Source of the DNA: Zygaena filipendulae
Taxonomy: Eukaryota; Arthropoda; Insecta; Lepidoptera; Zygaenidae
DNA: 64,000 nt
Assembly: GCA_907165275.2 (NCBI GenBank)
Contig: OU015655.1
Span: 5,530,501-5,594,500 of the forward strand
Direction: 5' to 3'
Both the position numbers and the translations under genes were made by a program. Positions 28,201 through 41,316 of this stretch are shown here, one piece after another (positions within the stretch are counted from its first letter, which is position 1; each line of letters starts with the position of its first letter). The notes beneath the pieces are model-generated. The model saw only the letters and a program-made list of their open reading frames with translations, did not search any database and had not been told where the DNA came from.

Positions 28201-31200
28201 TGCCTTTGGGAATGGAAAACGGAATGATCTCCAACGAGTCCCTCTTGGCGAGTTCCAGTTACGACCAGAGCGTCTCGCCGCTCAGTTCAAGGTAACCCTC
28301 CATATTATTTAACCTAAGCACCCACATAAAGGAATAACATGTGCTGAACACGCACAATATCAGCGATACAAACTGCCCACGTCAATAAACTCGTTGACCA
28401 AATATGTGTTCATTAATAATAGTTACATTCATTGTTGTACAACAATGAGGCACTATGATACGGTCAAGTTATAACAATAATTGTGAATCCCAAAACCGCT
28501 ACAACATAAAACGTTCATGCTCAGCTCAAACAATTAACAGAGGGTCTCAAATTCGGGCCTTAAGCCCGCATAAGCTTGGCGCGAGACAATAGAACGAAAA
28601 CTCTACGCTCGTTTTAGAAATTTACTAACAGAAAATTAAATTTTCATATGAATTCGGTGCTACCGTGATCCTACAAAAGCCTTTCGGGACTTGACTCCCC
28701 CAAGATAACAAGATGTAAGTACGAATGGATGTGCCGAAGCCTTATCACCGGAGCCACTTTACATAAGGTCAGGGGTGATTTAGCAAATGCTATACGTTAA
28801 TTCAGCTTTTAGCGCGCTTTGTTCCCGCTACAGATGAGATTGTGCTTAGTCAAGATATTCAAATTGAATGGCCGACGGTCTCACCGGCAGCCTGTTTCTG
28901 TTGACAAACAAAACGTCGGAACGTTTTAGACTATTTGCCGAGACTGTACACTAATTTTATTTTCTTATGCGCAAGCGTGTTCAAGTGCCCATTTCGTTAT
29001 GCCGAGAGTTTGCTAAGAGTCATTCCTTTACAAATAAATTTATTTACAATGGGTACATAAATATTATATAAACTACAATACATAGTTTATGTAATTTTAA
29101 TTAAAAAAGACGGTGTATTGTTTTATCACAGTGCGTGATGCCCAATACATTCGTACTTATATCTGGGGTACAGTAGTGCCCCCGCCACTACCTGTCTTTC
29201 TCGAAGCGCTTCGTCGTTGTTTTGAACTTGGGTTTAGGTTATTTCCTAAGGTCGTAGAAAGCTGAAATTTGACACAAACAACAAAAAAATTATAAAAGTT
29301 GTAACTTTTATCCCCCAACCCCTTAAACTAGGGGACGGAAGTTTGTATGAGAATTCCGCAATTTTGACTTACATACTTACATATTCTGACCAAGGTGTAG
29401 AGTTTGAGAAGTTAGGCCTTGTAGATTTAGGGTGTGTAAAGTTATAAGCTTGGCTCTACATGAGATCTGATAACTTTTTGACAGTGCCCGTCATATGGAC
29501 TCGTCTTGGCATCATTTTACATGAAAATGTTTTTGGTGGTATTATTATTACATATTATCAAAACTTCTGCAAAAGCGAAATTTGTGTTTGTTTACAATTT
29601 CAGTAGTATTTTTTGTGCGGTGCTTCAAAACTCTGGTCGTCCATTATCTTTTGCAGGATAAGAACAGAAATCCGTGGAGGAGCTTGGTGTCCAAACGGCC
29701 TAATATCACCAAAAAGTCGCCAGTATTTGGAGATAAACCTAAATGAGGAGTATCTGATCACAGGCACAGAGACGCAAGGTCGGTTCGCAAACACCGTCGG
29801 TGTGGAGTTTGTGGAAAGTTACTCACTGGAATATTGGCGTAAATCTCTGGATCACTGGGTTAAATATAAGGACTTTAATGGGAGTACTGTAAGTATAATA
29901 CGACTTATTTTCACCCTTTTTATTTTCATTTCGTAAATATATCCGACCAGTACTTTAAACTTAAACTATAGTTTTATTTCTTAACAAGGATATTATTATT
30001 TTATTTGCACGAATTTAGCTGGCTGAGCGATAACTTTCTTACTCTATTAGAATATCATAACATAGAATAAACTAAAAATATAGGTATGTGATATACTGTA
30101 TTGAATTTATATAATGATACATATTTATTATTTAAATAACAATAATAAAGTGGCACTTAATAGTAAAGTGTCATTTATTAATAAAGTTACATTTATTATC
30201 CAAGTAGGTATTGTACATTTTCTCGAATTTCGTAAAGAAACTTTCAAACGTATAGTATCATAAAAAAGAGATAAAGTTTCTGCTAAATTGTTAATGAAGT
30301 TGTATAACTGGAGAAGAATTAACACTAAAAAGGTTATGATATATTATTGTCTATTATAAATACTCAAAAGTTATTCATTTTAACGAGATTTTAACCAAGA
30401 GCATTTACCTGTTATCGTATTACCTGCGAGAAAAAAGAACTACAGTCAGAGTACAATCACAGAGTAGGTTCTCAATTTAACAATAAATATGCTTGACAAT
30501 GTTGCCAGTAGACCAGCTGAGTCCTCAGAATTTTGTTTACACGATGAATCACAATCTACTGTTTAGTTACCATCATAATAACTTCTAAATCAAGTGTTGT
30601 GAGAAGTATTCATTAGGTATTACCGTGTCGTGGTCTTATCCACGCGAACTCGGGATTTTTCCTGGTAAGTGCTAAGTAATCTAAATCAAGTGAACCACTA
30701 CCTTCATGCCATGTTTTGTTCAAAGTGTTTGCTACTTACTACTACTTATGTAAATAAGTGTCTCACTCTCTATTACGTAACAGTAGTGGAGTGTTTTATT
30801 GACAATAGCTGTGCCCCACAGTTTCGCCCGTTTTAATTGGAGGAAAAACGAACTAAAATTTATTCGGCAGCTAACCGATAACGCAGCGTACGCAATGGAA
30901 GCTCTTTAAAAGGAATATTTTTTACCGTTTTAGCAATATTTTTTATTGCTGCTCCGCTCCTATTAGTCTTAGCGTGATAATATATATCCTGTAGCCTTCC
31001 TCGATAAATGGGCTATCTAACATTGAAATAATTTTTCAAATCGCACCAGTAGTTCTTGAGATTAACGCGTTCAAGCAAACAAACAAACTCTTCAGCTATA
31101 TAATAATAAGTATTATAGACCATATTAGAACGCTGTTCACGCTTCCAAGTTGAAATGTTCCAAACTCATATTTTTTGATAATATTATAAAACCAGCTGTT

Positions 31201-34200
31201 CTCTGTGATTTCACATGCATTAATTTCGGAATACCCTAGTAATCTACATCCCTTTTTGTACCCCTGACAACGCGTGTATGCAAAATTTCAAGATGTTCGA
31301 ATGAGACGTTAAGACGTAAAAGCGTAAATAACAAACTAACAAACTCACTTTCGCATATCGTTACAGCGTAAAGTAATGAATGTTGCAACCAAGTTGCAGC
31401 TGTAGTTTTTTCAATACAATCTATGCTCGTAGGTACCTATATAGTTATGTGAACGTAATTATATAGGTCACTGAAAGTATCAGCTCAGTTTACAAAGAGT
31501 CAGCGCTCGACTTACGTGAAATTAGTCCCATTGCGACCGAAACCTTATACAGTGACGTCTAACGATATGCCGCGTACTCATATATTTAGGCGCATGGCAG
31601 TGCGTCAAGCCAAGTTCCGGCCAACGCATGTTTATATGTAGTATCTACTATAGTACATACACACGGCCTCATTCGAGCTGTTTTTATCACCTTCTTGTCT
31701 TTATTTTACGATTGAAAAAAATTATTTCTTTAAAAGAATTAGGTACATATAATTCACTTTACTAATAATACCGAAGAAACTTAAAGTTAGAGGAAGTGTA
31801 GGTAGAAATAACGTGTTAGTAAATTTAGTTAGGTACCTATGTGAGTAGTCATAACACAGCAAGATGTAGGGAGGTGAGATAAAAAAATATTTTAAAAGGT
31901 TCCATTGCGTACCGTGAGGATTTTTTCCTATTTAGAGGTTGATTCTACAGTACCTATACGAAATTTTTAAGCTTTGGAACTACTCACCTTCTTAGTAACT
32001 CGTCAATATTACACACTTAAATAACTTAAAATTTGGCATGGGGATATACGAAGTTTATGGTTGTGCTACGTTCATTAGTTGTTTTGATGCTGCTACCAAT
32101 AGAATCCAATCTGTGCTAATATTACGTGAAGTAGACAAATAGACTGGAATCTCCCCTTCCATGTAGGTAATTATGTTAACAAAAACCTTAAATTAGGTCA
32201 AGTTAAAAATGTTTACCTACCTACCTAAAGTAATTAACGGTAAAATTAATTTGCTTGTTTAGACTTTCTAAATAAAGTTTCCGTTTCAATTTCAGCTGAT
32301 ATCCGGAAACACAAACACGTATACACCTAGAAAGACAATATTAGAAGCACCATTTGTAGCGTCGAAAGTACGATTTTTCCCATACGCCGCGCACCCCAGG
32401 ACGGCTTGCATGCGAGTGGAAATTTACGGCTGCCGATGGAAACGTAGGTACAACAGGGTTGACGATTACTCCTAGCTGGCGTGTCCCGGGACCCACAGTA
32501 CACTATTAGCTGTGCGAATTACGCCCGAGCGAACGTTACATTTCATATGCTACGCTCACTCTTGATTATCTGTGAACTGAATTTTGTACGAGTATTTTAT
32601 TGCTGTGTTATTATAACCTTGTGGTTTTTTACTATTCGGTGTGGCATTGCGATAGATTTCCGTCCTATGGGCGGAGGTGTGATATTTATTTTGATCGCAT
32701 CTCTACAGAAGCACTGATTGCGTACGCGGCTCCGAGAGGTGGGGACATGCAGGCCATGACCGGTGGGGCGCGGTTCGAAGATCTGACGTATGACGGTGTC
32801 ACGCGTGACGGGAAATTGTTCGACGGACTCGGTCAGATGACGGACTCGTTAGTGGGACCAAATGATTTTGAACTACCCGATCCTTTAGACACCAGAGGTA
32901 AAGTTATAATATGGCAAGATAATTAAAATTTGGAGTTCCTGTGGGAATTCCGAAAGTCACGCTGGTGAAACGCCAGCACAGCAATTCTAAATAACATTAC
33001 AAAAAAAGCCATCGAAGTATGTGACATGTATTTTTACTTCATATATTCTTTCAGGAAGCCGGTGGGTGGGTTGGAATAAATCGATGTTGATAAATGATGA
33101 AGTAGAGCTTACATTTAACTTTAGCGCACCTCGACTTTTTACCTATGTTGATTTGCACACTAACAACATGTTTACTAAAGATGTTCAGGTAATAATAAAA
33201 TATCACTTACTTAAACTAGGAGATTTTTTAACAAAATAATCATAATTATATGATGCATTTAATAGGTCTAGTACTATCTATGTATATATTTGATTCATTA
33301 TGAGAAAAATATTAGAAATACATATTTTCTTTTACATTTTAAAATAAAATGTCATAAATTTATTACAACTGCAGCTTTTCAAGGAAGCAGAAGTATACTT
33401 TTCACTTGAGGGTGAACGCTGGCAAGAAGATTACATATCATATGAGCCGAAACAGGACAGAGTGTCCGAACATGCGAGGATTGTCCACATTGATCTTCAA
33501 AATCGAACGGCCAAACATATCATGCTGAAACTGAAGTTCCAACACGAGTGGATTCTTATCAGCGAAATCACTTTTAGATCGGGTAAGTCACTGATGAACA
33601 GAGGCCGTATTGATGAATCGCTCGAATTACTTTCACACACAGAATCGCGAATTCACATACGAATGCTCATTTTGAGCATTCATTCCGTGTGCGAAAAGTA
33701 TTTCGATTCGAGCGATTCAAAAATACGGCCCCTGAGCCTGAAGTGCTTGTTGATGTAAAACTTCTTTAAGCACGATAAAAGGGCAATAGGTACTTGACCA
33801 GGAAAAAAAATTGATTTATCAACTTCTTTTTGTTAAGTATATTTAGTTAGATTAATCGCGAGGTTATAGATAAATGCGATTGCTGTTCCGAAATCTATTT
33901 CTGGGTGGAGGTTCCGCTACTGATGAGGTCAATTGACCTTTGATAGGAATTGATAGGTATCTACATAGATAAATTTGTTTTTTTTTTTAATACCTACTAA
34001 AATGTAGAAACATCAAACTGATTTACACTGACGGTTCGAGCAATAAAAGTATCTATGCACGTTTAAAAATAACCTTGTTTAATATCTTAGATAAACCTAT
34101 TTAAAAAATCCGTATAAATTGAAGTTAATATTGTTATCATCTCCGACTCATTTCACGATTTCACGTCGGCGCAATCAACGCTCGAGTCCTGAAATAAACA

Positions 34201-37200
34201 TCGAATGAATGAACAGACGAAGCATCCAAAAACAGTTGATCGAACTCAATGTTTTATACAAACAAATAAATTGGTCAAATTATTCCGGGGCGATAAAGTG
34301 AGCAGAGAAGATTTACATGCGCGATAGGTCGATTTTTCACGCGAATAAAACAAGTACCGCCCCTGAGGCAACAGCAGACGGACAGGCGCGCTAATAGATC
34401 CATTATTCCCTATCGGGCTGCTTTTATTTGTTCAGAACATTCGCAAGCCTTAGGCTGTTTAACAAATTCTCTCTAATTAATCAACAATTCTTTTGAGGGA
34501 ATCTTCTCTAATAAGTGATAAATCGGCAGTCTTTATGAACAATTTGTAATTAAAGGAAATCTTTGATCTGAAATATTTCGTCCCTCTCAATTATATTAGC
34601 CGCAAGCCACGAGACCGCCCGCCACCGCGGCCACAAGATACTGTGATATTATCTGCTGACGGACTAATAAATTTGGATTATTATTGCGTTCCTTTGAACA
34701 CACAAGAAGCTCAATTTAATCTGCGGATGACTCTTACAACGTGAACAATCAATAGATTTCTATTCATTCATTAGATAATTTTCTTTCATTTTATTTAATG
34801 CGGGATACAACTAAATTAATCTATGGTACCAGGACTCATTTGTCTATCAGGTCGCATTAATCTCGAAAATTATATAAGTAGACGTAAAATTTTATCAAGT
34901 TGGTCACGGAAAAAAGGGGGGTCGATGTTGACATAAATACAACAAAATCAACTTTTATAAAGTGCTTTTACGTTGCGTAATACGTACTGTTATTGAACAT
35001 ATTTTATATGTAATACAGTATAGCTATGAATACTTTACAACAATAGCTGAACTGTGGCTACATTTCAGCTGATTGAGCTAGAAAACTAAGCAAAATCATA
35101 GCGTTGAATAGAAAATGTATACAACAAAAAACGTAACAACCAAAGATTAAGCTGAGGTAACTTAACCTTTGAAGAGCCGTTCACCTTCTTACGTGTACTT
35201 ACCTGATCGGCTTTGCTGACCACCTAAGACTTCACAGCGATTATACCTATTATTATAGTTTGTAAAGAACTCCATTGTTGTTTGTACATAAATAGCATTT
35301 TCGCTCTAGTTAGGTCGGCCTCTTCGTTTAACTTTTGCTATACTTATACCTGGTTTAATTTTTTTTTTTATTCTTATAGAATTTGCTAAGATTTTTGTGT
35401 CTTTCCGGGCAACAGGTGAGATTACCAAGCGACGACGGGACATTAATTGAGTAATCGCGGGCACTTAGTGGCGATAAATTCGGAACAATAATTTGAAATC
35501 TGATTCATCGCCCGACATACTTTACTAATACTATCCTGTTAACTCCTTTAGTTTTTTTTATTAAGTATACAAATCGTTTAACTTTAGCTTCTTTTTTTAA
35601 AATAACATACTATTCTAATCAAGAACTAAAAGAACAATAGGTATGTTGTGAAATTATGAACTTAAAAGAAATTTGTGGAGATTACAGATCAACCTATGTT
35701 ATATTAAAATATTGTAGAGCTAAAGCACCTATATGTATAGTAAGTTATTCTAAAGAACGTGAACAAAATAATCTGTCAGGACACCGGTCTATTAGGAATT
35801 AGCACAAAACTAAATGGCTCTTGGCATTTAACTAGTGCACTATTAAAATGGCACTCTGCCATTCTCATTTTGGTAACACAAATGTACCTAGGCCTAGTTT
35901 TGTTAATTTTGTACCACCTACTAAACTCTATTACAGTTACTGTTAATTACACAACACGTAATTATAAAAATGATATTTCAAAAGTAATTTTGTAATACCG
36001 AATCAAATTTGATGTTAATCCTTACTAATATTATAAATGCGAAAGTGAGTTTGTTTGTTTGTTTGTTACGCTTTCACGCCTTAACGGCTCAACCGATTGT
36101 CATTAAATTTGGCATACACGTTGTCAGGGGTATAGAGAAGGACATAGGATACTTTTCGGGAACTCTGAAATTACCGCGGGTGAAATCGCGGGGAACAGCT
36201 AGTAATTTATGAAGACGATCTGGTCCGCGCAGTTTCATACGCGTTAATTTCCTTTTCGCGTTTATCTTCCGATAGAAACTCTAACAAATGATACACCGCA
36301 AACCGCATCAAAATCTGTTGTGTAATTTAAAAGAGGGAGAGCTTTCAACTTGTAGCTATTAGCATAATATACCGCAGCCTAAACTTTATTCTATAGTAGT
36401 TACGACATATCAAAAGTAATAACACGCGATCTCTCAAACATGCTAAACGTAAGAGATAAGAGCGGAAAAAGACAGAGGTAAAAAAGAAATTCTATCAGTT
36501 CAATAGTCATAAAATTTGCTGCAACTCCATTCGCGTGATATTTGTAAGTGCGCCGAAAACTAAGTGCTTTTCATGAATGGGGGTGAAGGATTACCATACC
36601 ATATACGGTTCATTAGAGTGTGAATACATCAAAGATTTTCTTTAATGATACTGCGACCACTACTCACTAGTATACATACGAGTAAATGGAGACACCAAAT
36701 CCTGATGGCGATTAGTAACGGCTCACTTATTGTATTGTCATCATCTTGCATAGAAACCAAACCGGTCGGTAGCGCTGCCCAAGTTTCCAGTCTATTGTGG
36801 CCAACAATTAGCTCTGTGGCCGACACCTATTCATTTTATTGCATTGTCTTAGATGGGGCCAGTGTTTGTTTTCATTCAGCGCTCTGGCGCGTGCATCGCT
36901 CCGCTCTGCTCCCTGAATCCTAATAAGTTCTACATTTCTAATAAGTCTCTCTTCTATATGCCTAATAAGCTAATGATGATGCGGAGCTAATATTGTTATG
37001 TTATGACCTATAGACATTAAACCAACCATCTGACTTGCAGAGCTTTGTCGGGTTTGAAACAATCAATCAATTGGCTGTTCTCCGCGGTTTCCATGTTGTT
37101 TTTGAAGATTTCGCGGGAATAGGGATGTTGACTACTTTTGAAACTCAAAATTCTAATTAGTCCGTCAGTTAGAAAATAAAAAAACAATCGACACGTATTT

Positions 37201-40200
37201 TTTGCTTTTTTAAATAAATTAAAATATACAGAGATAAAGCGCATTAAAGTTTAAGGTGAGGGGGTCGTGACGTCACTAACCGCTATAACTGCCATACAAA
37301 CTGTCAGAATAGTGACTTTCAACTCAATATATCGCCGTTATTTTTTGATTACGTAAAAAAAGAAAAAATACAATATGTCCAATATTTTTTAATAATCTAC
37401 AAGACGGACTAAAAAATAAAAATTAGTCTACATGCCCATTCCGTGATAAAAATTACCCTATATAGGTACTCCTAACAAAGTGTATGCAAAATTTCATAAT
37501 GGTCAATTGAGTGAATAAAGCGTGACAGCGTAACAAATAAACAAACTCACATTAGCATTTACATACAATATTAAGGAAGTCAGGGTGATCTGGATGTGTT
37601 ACCAAACTTAGTTCAAGCACGTCGCAATAAAATTATTTTATTTTCAGTGCCAACAGTCGTGAACGCATCGATTGAATTTTTGGACGAATACTACAGGACT
37701 GACATACCACCCTCATCGCGGAAGAAACGCAACTCCTCTCTAAGGGTATCGGTTGGGTTGGCGTGCGGCGCCGTGGTCGGCGGGGGTGCTTTTATTGCCG
37801 CGGCGGCGGTCCTGCTCACGAAACGCACTAGGCGTCGAATACCGAACATGCTGAAGAAACCGTTCTGTCCGTCGTTGCGGCACGGCAACTCGAACTCACG
37901 GAACAATCGCAGAGCACCAAGACTCGCTTTAGCATTGGCCAACTGCCCACCGATACACATGTTACGGTGAGTTGCATTTTAAATGGGACTCTAGCTTGTT
38001 AGCGAGAAGGTTAAACTTTGTTTTATTAAGTTATAAAAACACTCAACAGTTGCAAAAATATATATATCTATAAAATACCATGAGTTTTTTTTAATTTAAA
38101 TCTTTTAAAAAGCCACGTCATTGAGAAAGTGAAAAAAAGGAAGTTTGGCAGTTATTTTTTAATGTTGTGTATAATATTGTGGCGAGTTAATGGCGTTCAC
38201 TTGGCATTAATTTAAAAAAGAACTGTCAACGGGGTAAATATGTATTTAAAACAACTATTATACTGTTTTTAAGGGGTTACTTTCAAGCCGGTATAGAAGC
38301 GTGCAAACTGTTACCGAAAAAATGTCAAGTTTATATACCCGGCGGTTCTTTCTTGGCATTGATTTTATGAGTAGAAGGACACGTAATTTATGTGTATATA
38401 GAAATTACTATATGATAATATAGTGATATTTATCACGAATTCATTGATTACTAGCTGTCCCCCGCGGTTTCACCTGTGGCAATTTCGGAGTTCCCGCGGG
38501 AATTCCGGGATAAAAAGTACCCTATGTCACAGATAATATAATTCTATATTCCTATATCTTTCTCTGTACCCTTGGAAACGTGAAGATCGGTCCAGCCATT
38601 CACGTGTGACGCCGAGACAAAGGGAAACAGAGATTCATTTTTATATATATACAGATTGTACCTATAGGTATTTGAGTTCAATAATTGTTGTTTACTCCCA
38701 GCCCTGCGGTGGTGGACGAAGATTACAGAGAGCCTTACAATATTTGGCGAGAGACGCTGGGCCGTCGAGATAAACGAGACGGCCACGACCAGAACGAATA
38801 CAATGGTAAGTTGGATAGGTCTCTTAACTCTACAACACCTGCTCGATACCTACTTATTCGGACACATGTACCTACTAACAAATTTGAAAAGATTTATATA
38901 TCTACTAGCTGTGCCCCGCGATTTCACCCGCGGTAATTTCGGAGTTCCCGTCGGCATTCCGGCATAAAAAGTACCCTATGTCCTTCTCTGCACCCCTGAC
39001 ACCGTGCATGCAAAATTTCATCCAAATCCGTTCAGCCGTTTTTGCGTGATTGAGTAACAAACATCCAAACATCCACACTTACACATTTATAATATTAGTA
39101 GGATTGTTGGAGTACCTATAATATCTACTCTTAAAATTGATGTGGCTTAGGTAGGTACAGTCTTTCTCGAAAGACACTAATCGCCATTGGAAATCGACAT
39201 CTAATATATGAAAATCTCGTGTCACAGTGTTTGCTATCGAACTCCTCCGAAACGCCTTGACCGATTTTTATGAAATTTTTTATGTATGTTTGGTAAGTCT
39301 GAGAATAGGTCGTAGGCTATTTTTATACCACTAGGTGATAAGGGTATAGCCCTCTCCAGAATTTATTATTATTATTTTTTGGCTAAAACTTTACTTTGAA
39401 GTTCCTACGGGAATTCCAAAACTCACACGGTTCAGGAACTCCGAAAATAATGCAGGTGAAACCTCATGAACTTGTGTATATACACATTATCAGGGATAGA
39501 GAAAGACATAGGATATATATCCCGGAATTCCCGCGGGAACTCTCCGATTAAAGTAGGTGAAATCACGAGGAACAGCTAGTTTAATATAAAATACGGACAG
39601 TGATGGAACACAATGCCTAGGTTAGACCCGGTTCATTTCTGTGTAAGTGCATAATATTGCGCTTGCTAACCATACCTTCACACAATCATGTAAAAATAAT
39701 TAATCACTTAGTATTTAATACATTAGTGCGTAAATACAATTAGAATAATAATAATAATAATCCACATCACAACACACAGATCTACTTGATCCCACAGTAA
39801 GCTATTATTAGCTTGTGTCGTGGAAACCAAGCAAACGTGGTATATACTACATATAATTACTTATATATTATACTATACATACTATATAAACACACCCAGA
39901 CTGGAAAATGGAACCCTGTGTTCATCACACAAAGTCCACCCCCACTAGAATATACCTAATACAACGATCACCAGTATGACTTTTCTTTATTTACACTAAT
40001 TGTTACAAAATTGTTTCCAATGATAGGTATAGGTACTTATAATATCATTGGGTATGTCTAAGATTAATTATGACTGATGTTGAAATGACGTTTAGTATAA
40101 ACTTTATTAATTGTCATGCTTTGTAGTCATATTTAATATACAATGTTTATTAAGGTCGAGAGAGAGAGAGTTGACCCTTAATGTAAATAGCATAATACCA

Positions 40201-41281
40201 CTTCGGCAAACTACCACGGGGTGTTTTTGTGTATCGTTGGCAAAAAGGGTCGCACCCTTTTGGTCGTACGTTGTATCTGGTATACCCTTAGGCAGTAGAT
40301 TTCGCTGCTTAGTTGAAAAAATTATCTGAACAATTATAAATTGAAAGCAAATTAACTGTAGGTATATAACGAATATTTATACTGAGCGTGCCTACTGTAA
40401 TATTATATAACATTAAGTATGACTGTTTATCATATAAAAGGAAACTGAGCAAACACATTCAAGGTTGAAAAAAATAATATTATTGTAATTTTAATCTTTC
40501 TCCTTTCAATTTTTTGCTTATTTTTATTTTCTTGTATCTGAGAATCATAATAGTCTTTTAATTTTTTTTTCTCTTATAGGTATATCTATTAGGAACCCTG
40601 TATTCATCACACAAAGTCCACCCCCACCGGGAATCGAACCCGGAACCCCTTGATTAGCGGGTAGGCATGGTGACCTCTGATTACAATATAATCATAATAA
40701 TAAATGTAGACCTTTATACAGCATTCGTACAAGTCCCTACTCTTACAAAACGCGACAAAATTAAAATCGTATCCGATCTGACATGACCAGTATGACCACC
40801 CTTGGTAACAAACTTCAATCCATGAGCGGAATCTCTTTCTCGTCTGTGTTTTTCCATTTCCACTGCTAGTTAGCAAACCCGTACAGCACTCGTCTCAGCA
40901 CTCGACTTCAGTCGCAGGCCCCGGGAGACACTCGCGCCTGGATTGTTACACACCCCGTCGCCACTTAAAAAACATATTCCAATTTTTACAAGCAAAACGA
41001 CCTAACCGTTCCAGCGTTACATACATGCTGGCATACACATAGACTTACAAGTGTACCTAGTAAGTATACCCTTACTTTCAAGTAGGTAGGTACATCTTGA
41101 CTTACTTTAATATAATATGATAGTTAGTTAAAAAGTTATACCTATTTTATCAAGAATACCTTTCACATACTCACATACGAAGTGAAACTTTATTTATTTT
41201 ACAACTCGATGGATTTTTTATTGAAAGTGAACTCAAGAACGGCACGGCAGGAACATTACCCATTTCGGAATTTTGCATGTG

Positions 41282-41316
<35 letters not shown>

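Larger units (their letters stand above)
29889..32295. other. Ddr intron 3
   Basis: GT-AG intron of 2407 bp holding two Helitron-like copies (30803-31117, 31192-31360). The rest, including 31361-32295, is AT-rich with nothing recognised. Confidence 0.85.
33583..37647. other. Ddr intron 7
   Basis: GT-AG intron of 4065 bp. It holds a palindromic MITE just after the donor, a Helitron-like copy, and a Helitron-like copy split by MITE X. The stretches 33740-36010 and 36210-37070 show no gene; 36640-36930 is somewhat GC-richer but unassigned. Confidence 0.85.

Noticed and set aside
37691..37960. Minus-strand open frame opposite Ddr exon 8
   Set aside because: Shadow of the transmembrane exon, whose plus-strand reading fits the family and the splice phases.
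40620..40650. Possible tRNA gene on the minus strand
   Set aside because: Only a B-box-like GGTTCGATTCC is present; no complete cloverleaf, anticodon stem or acceptor stem could be built.
40607..40876. Minus-strand 89-residue open frame
   Set aside because: It overlaps a tRNA-derived SINE head with a B-box, and starts and ends do not fit a gene.
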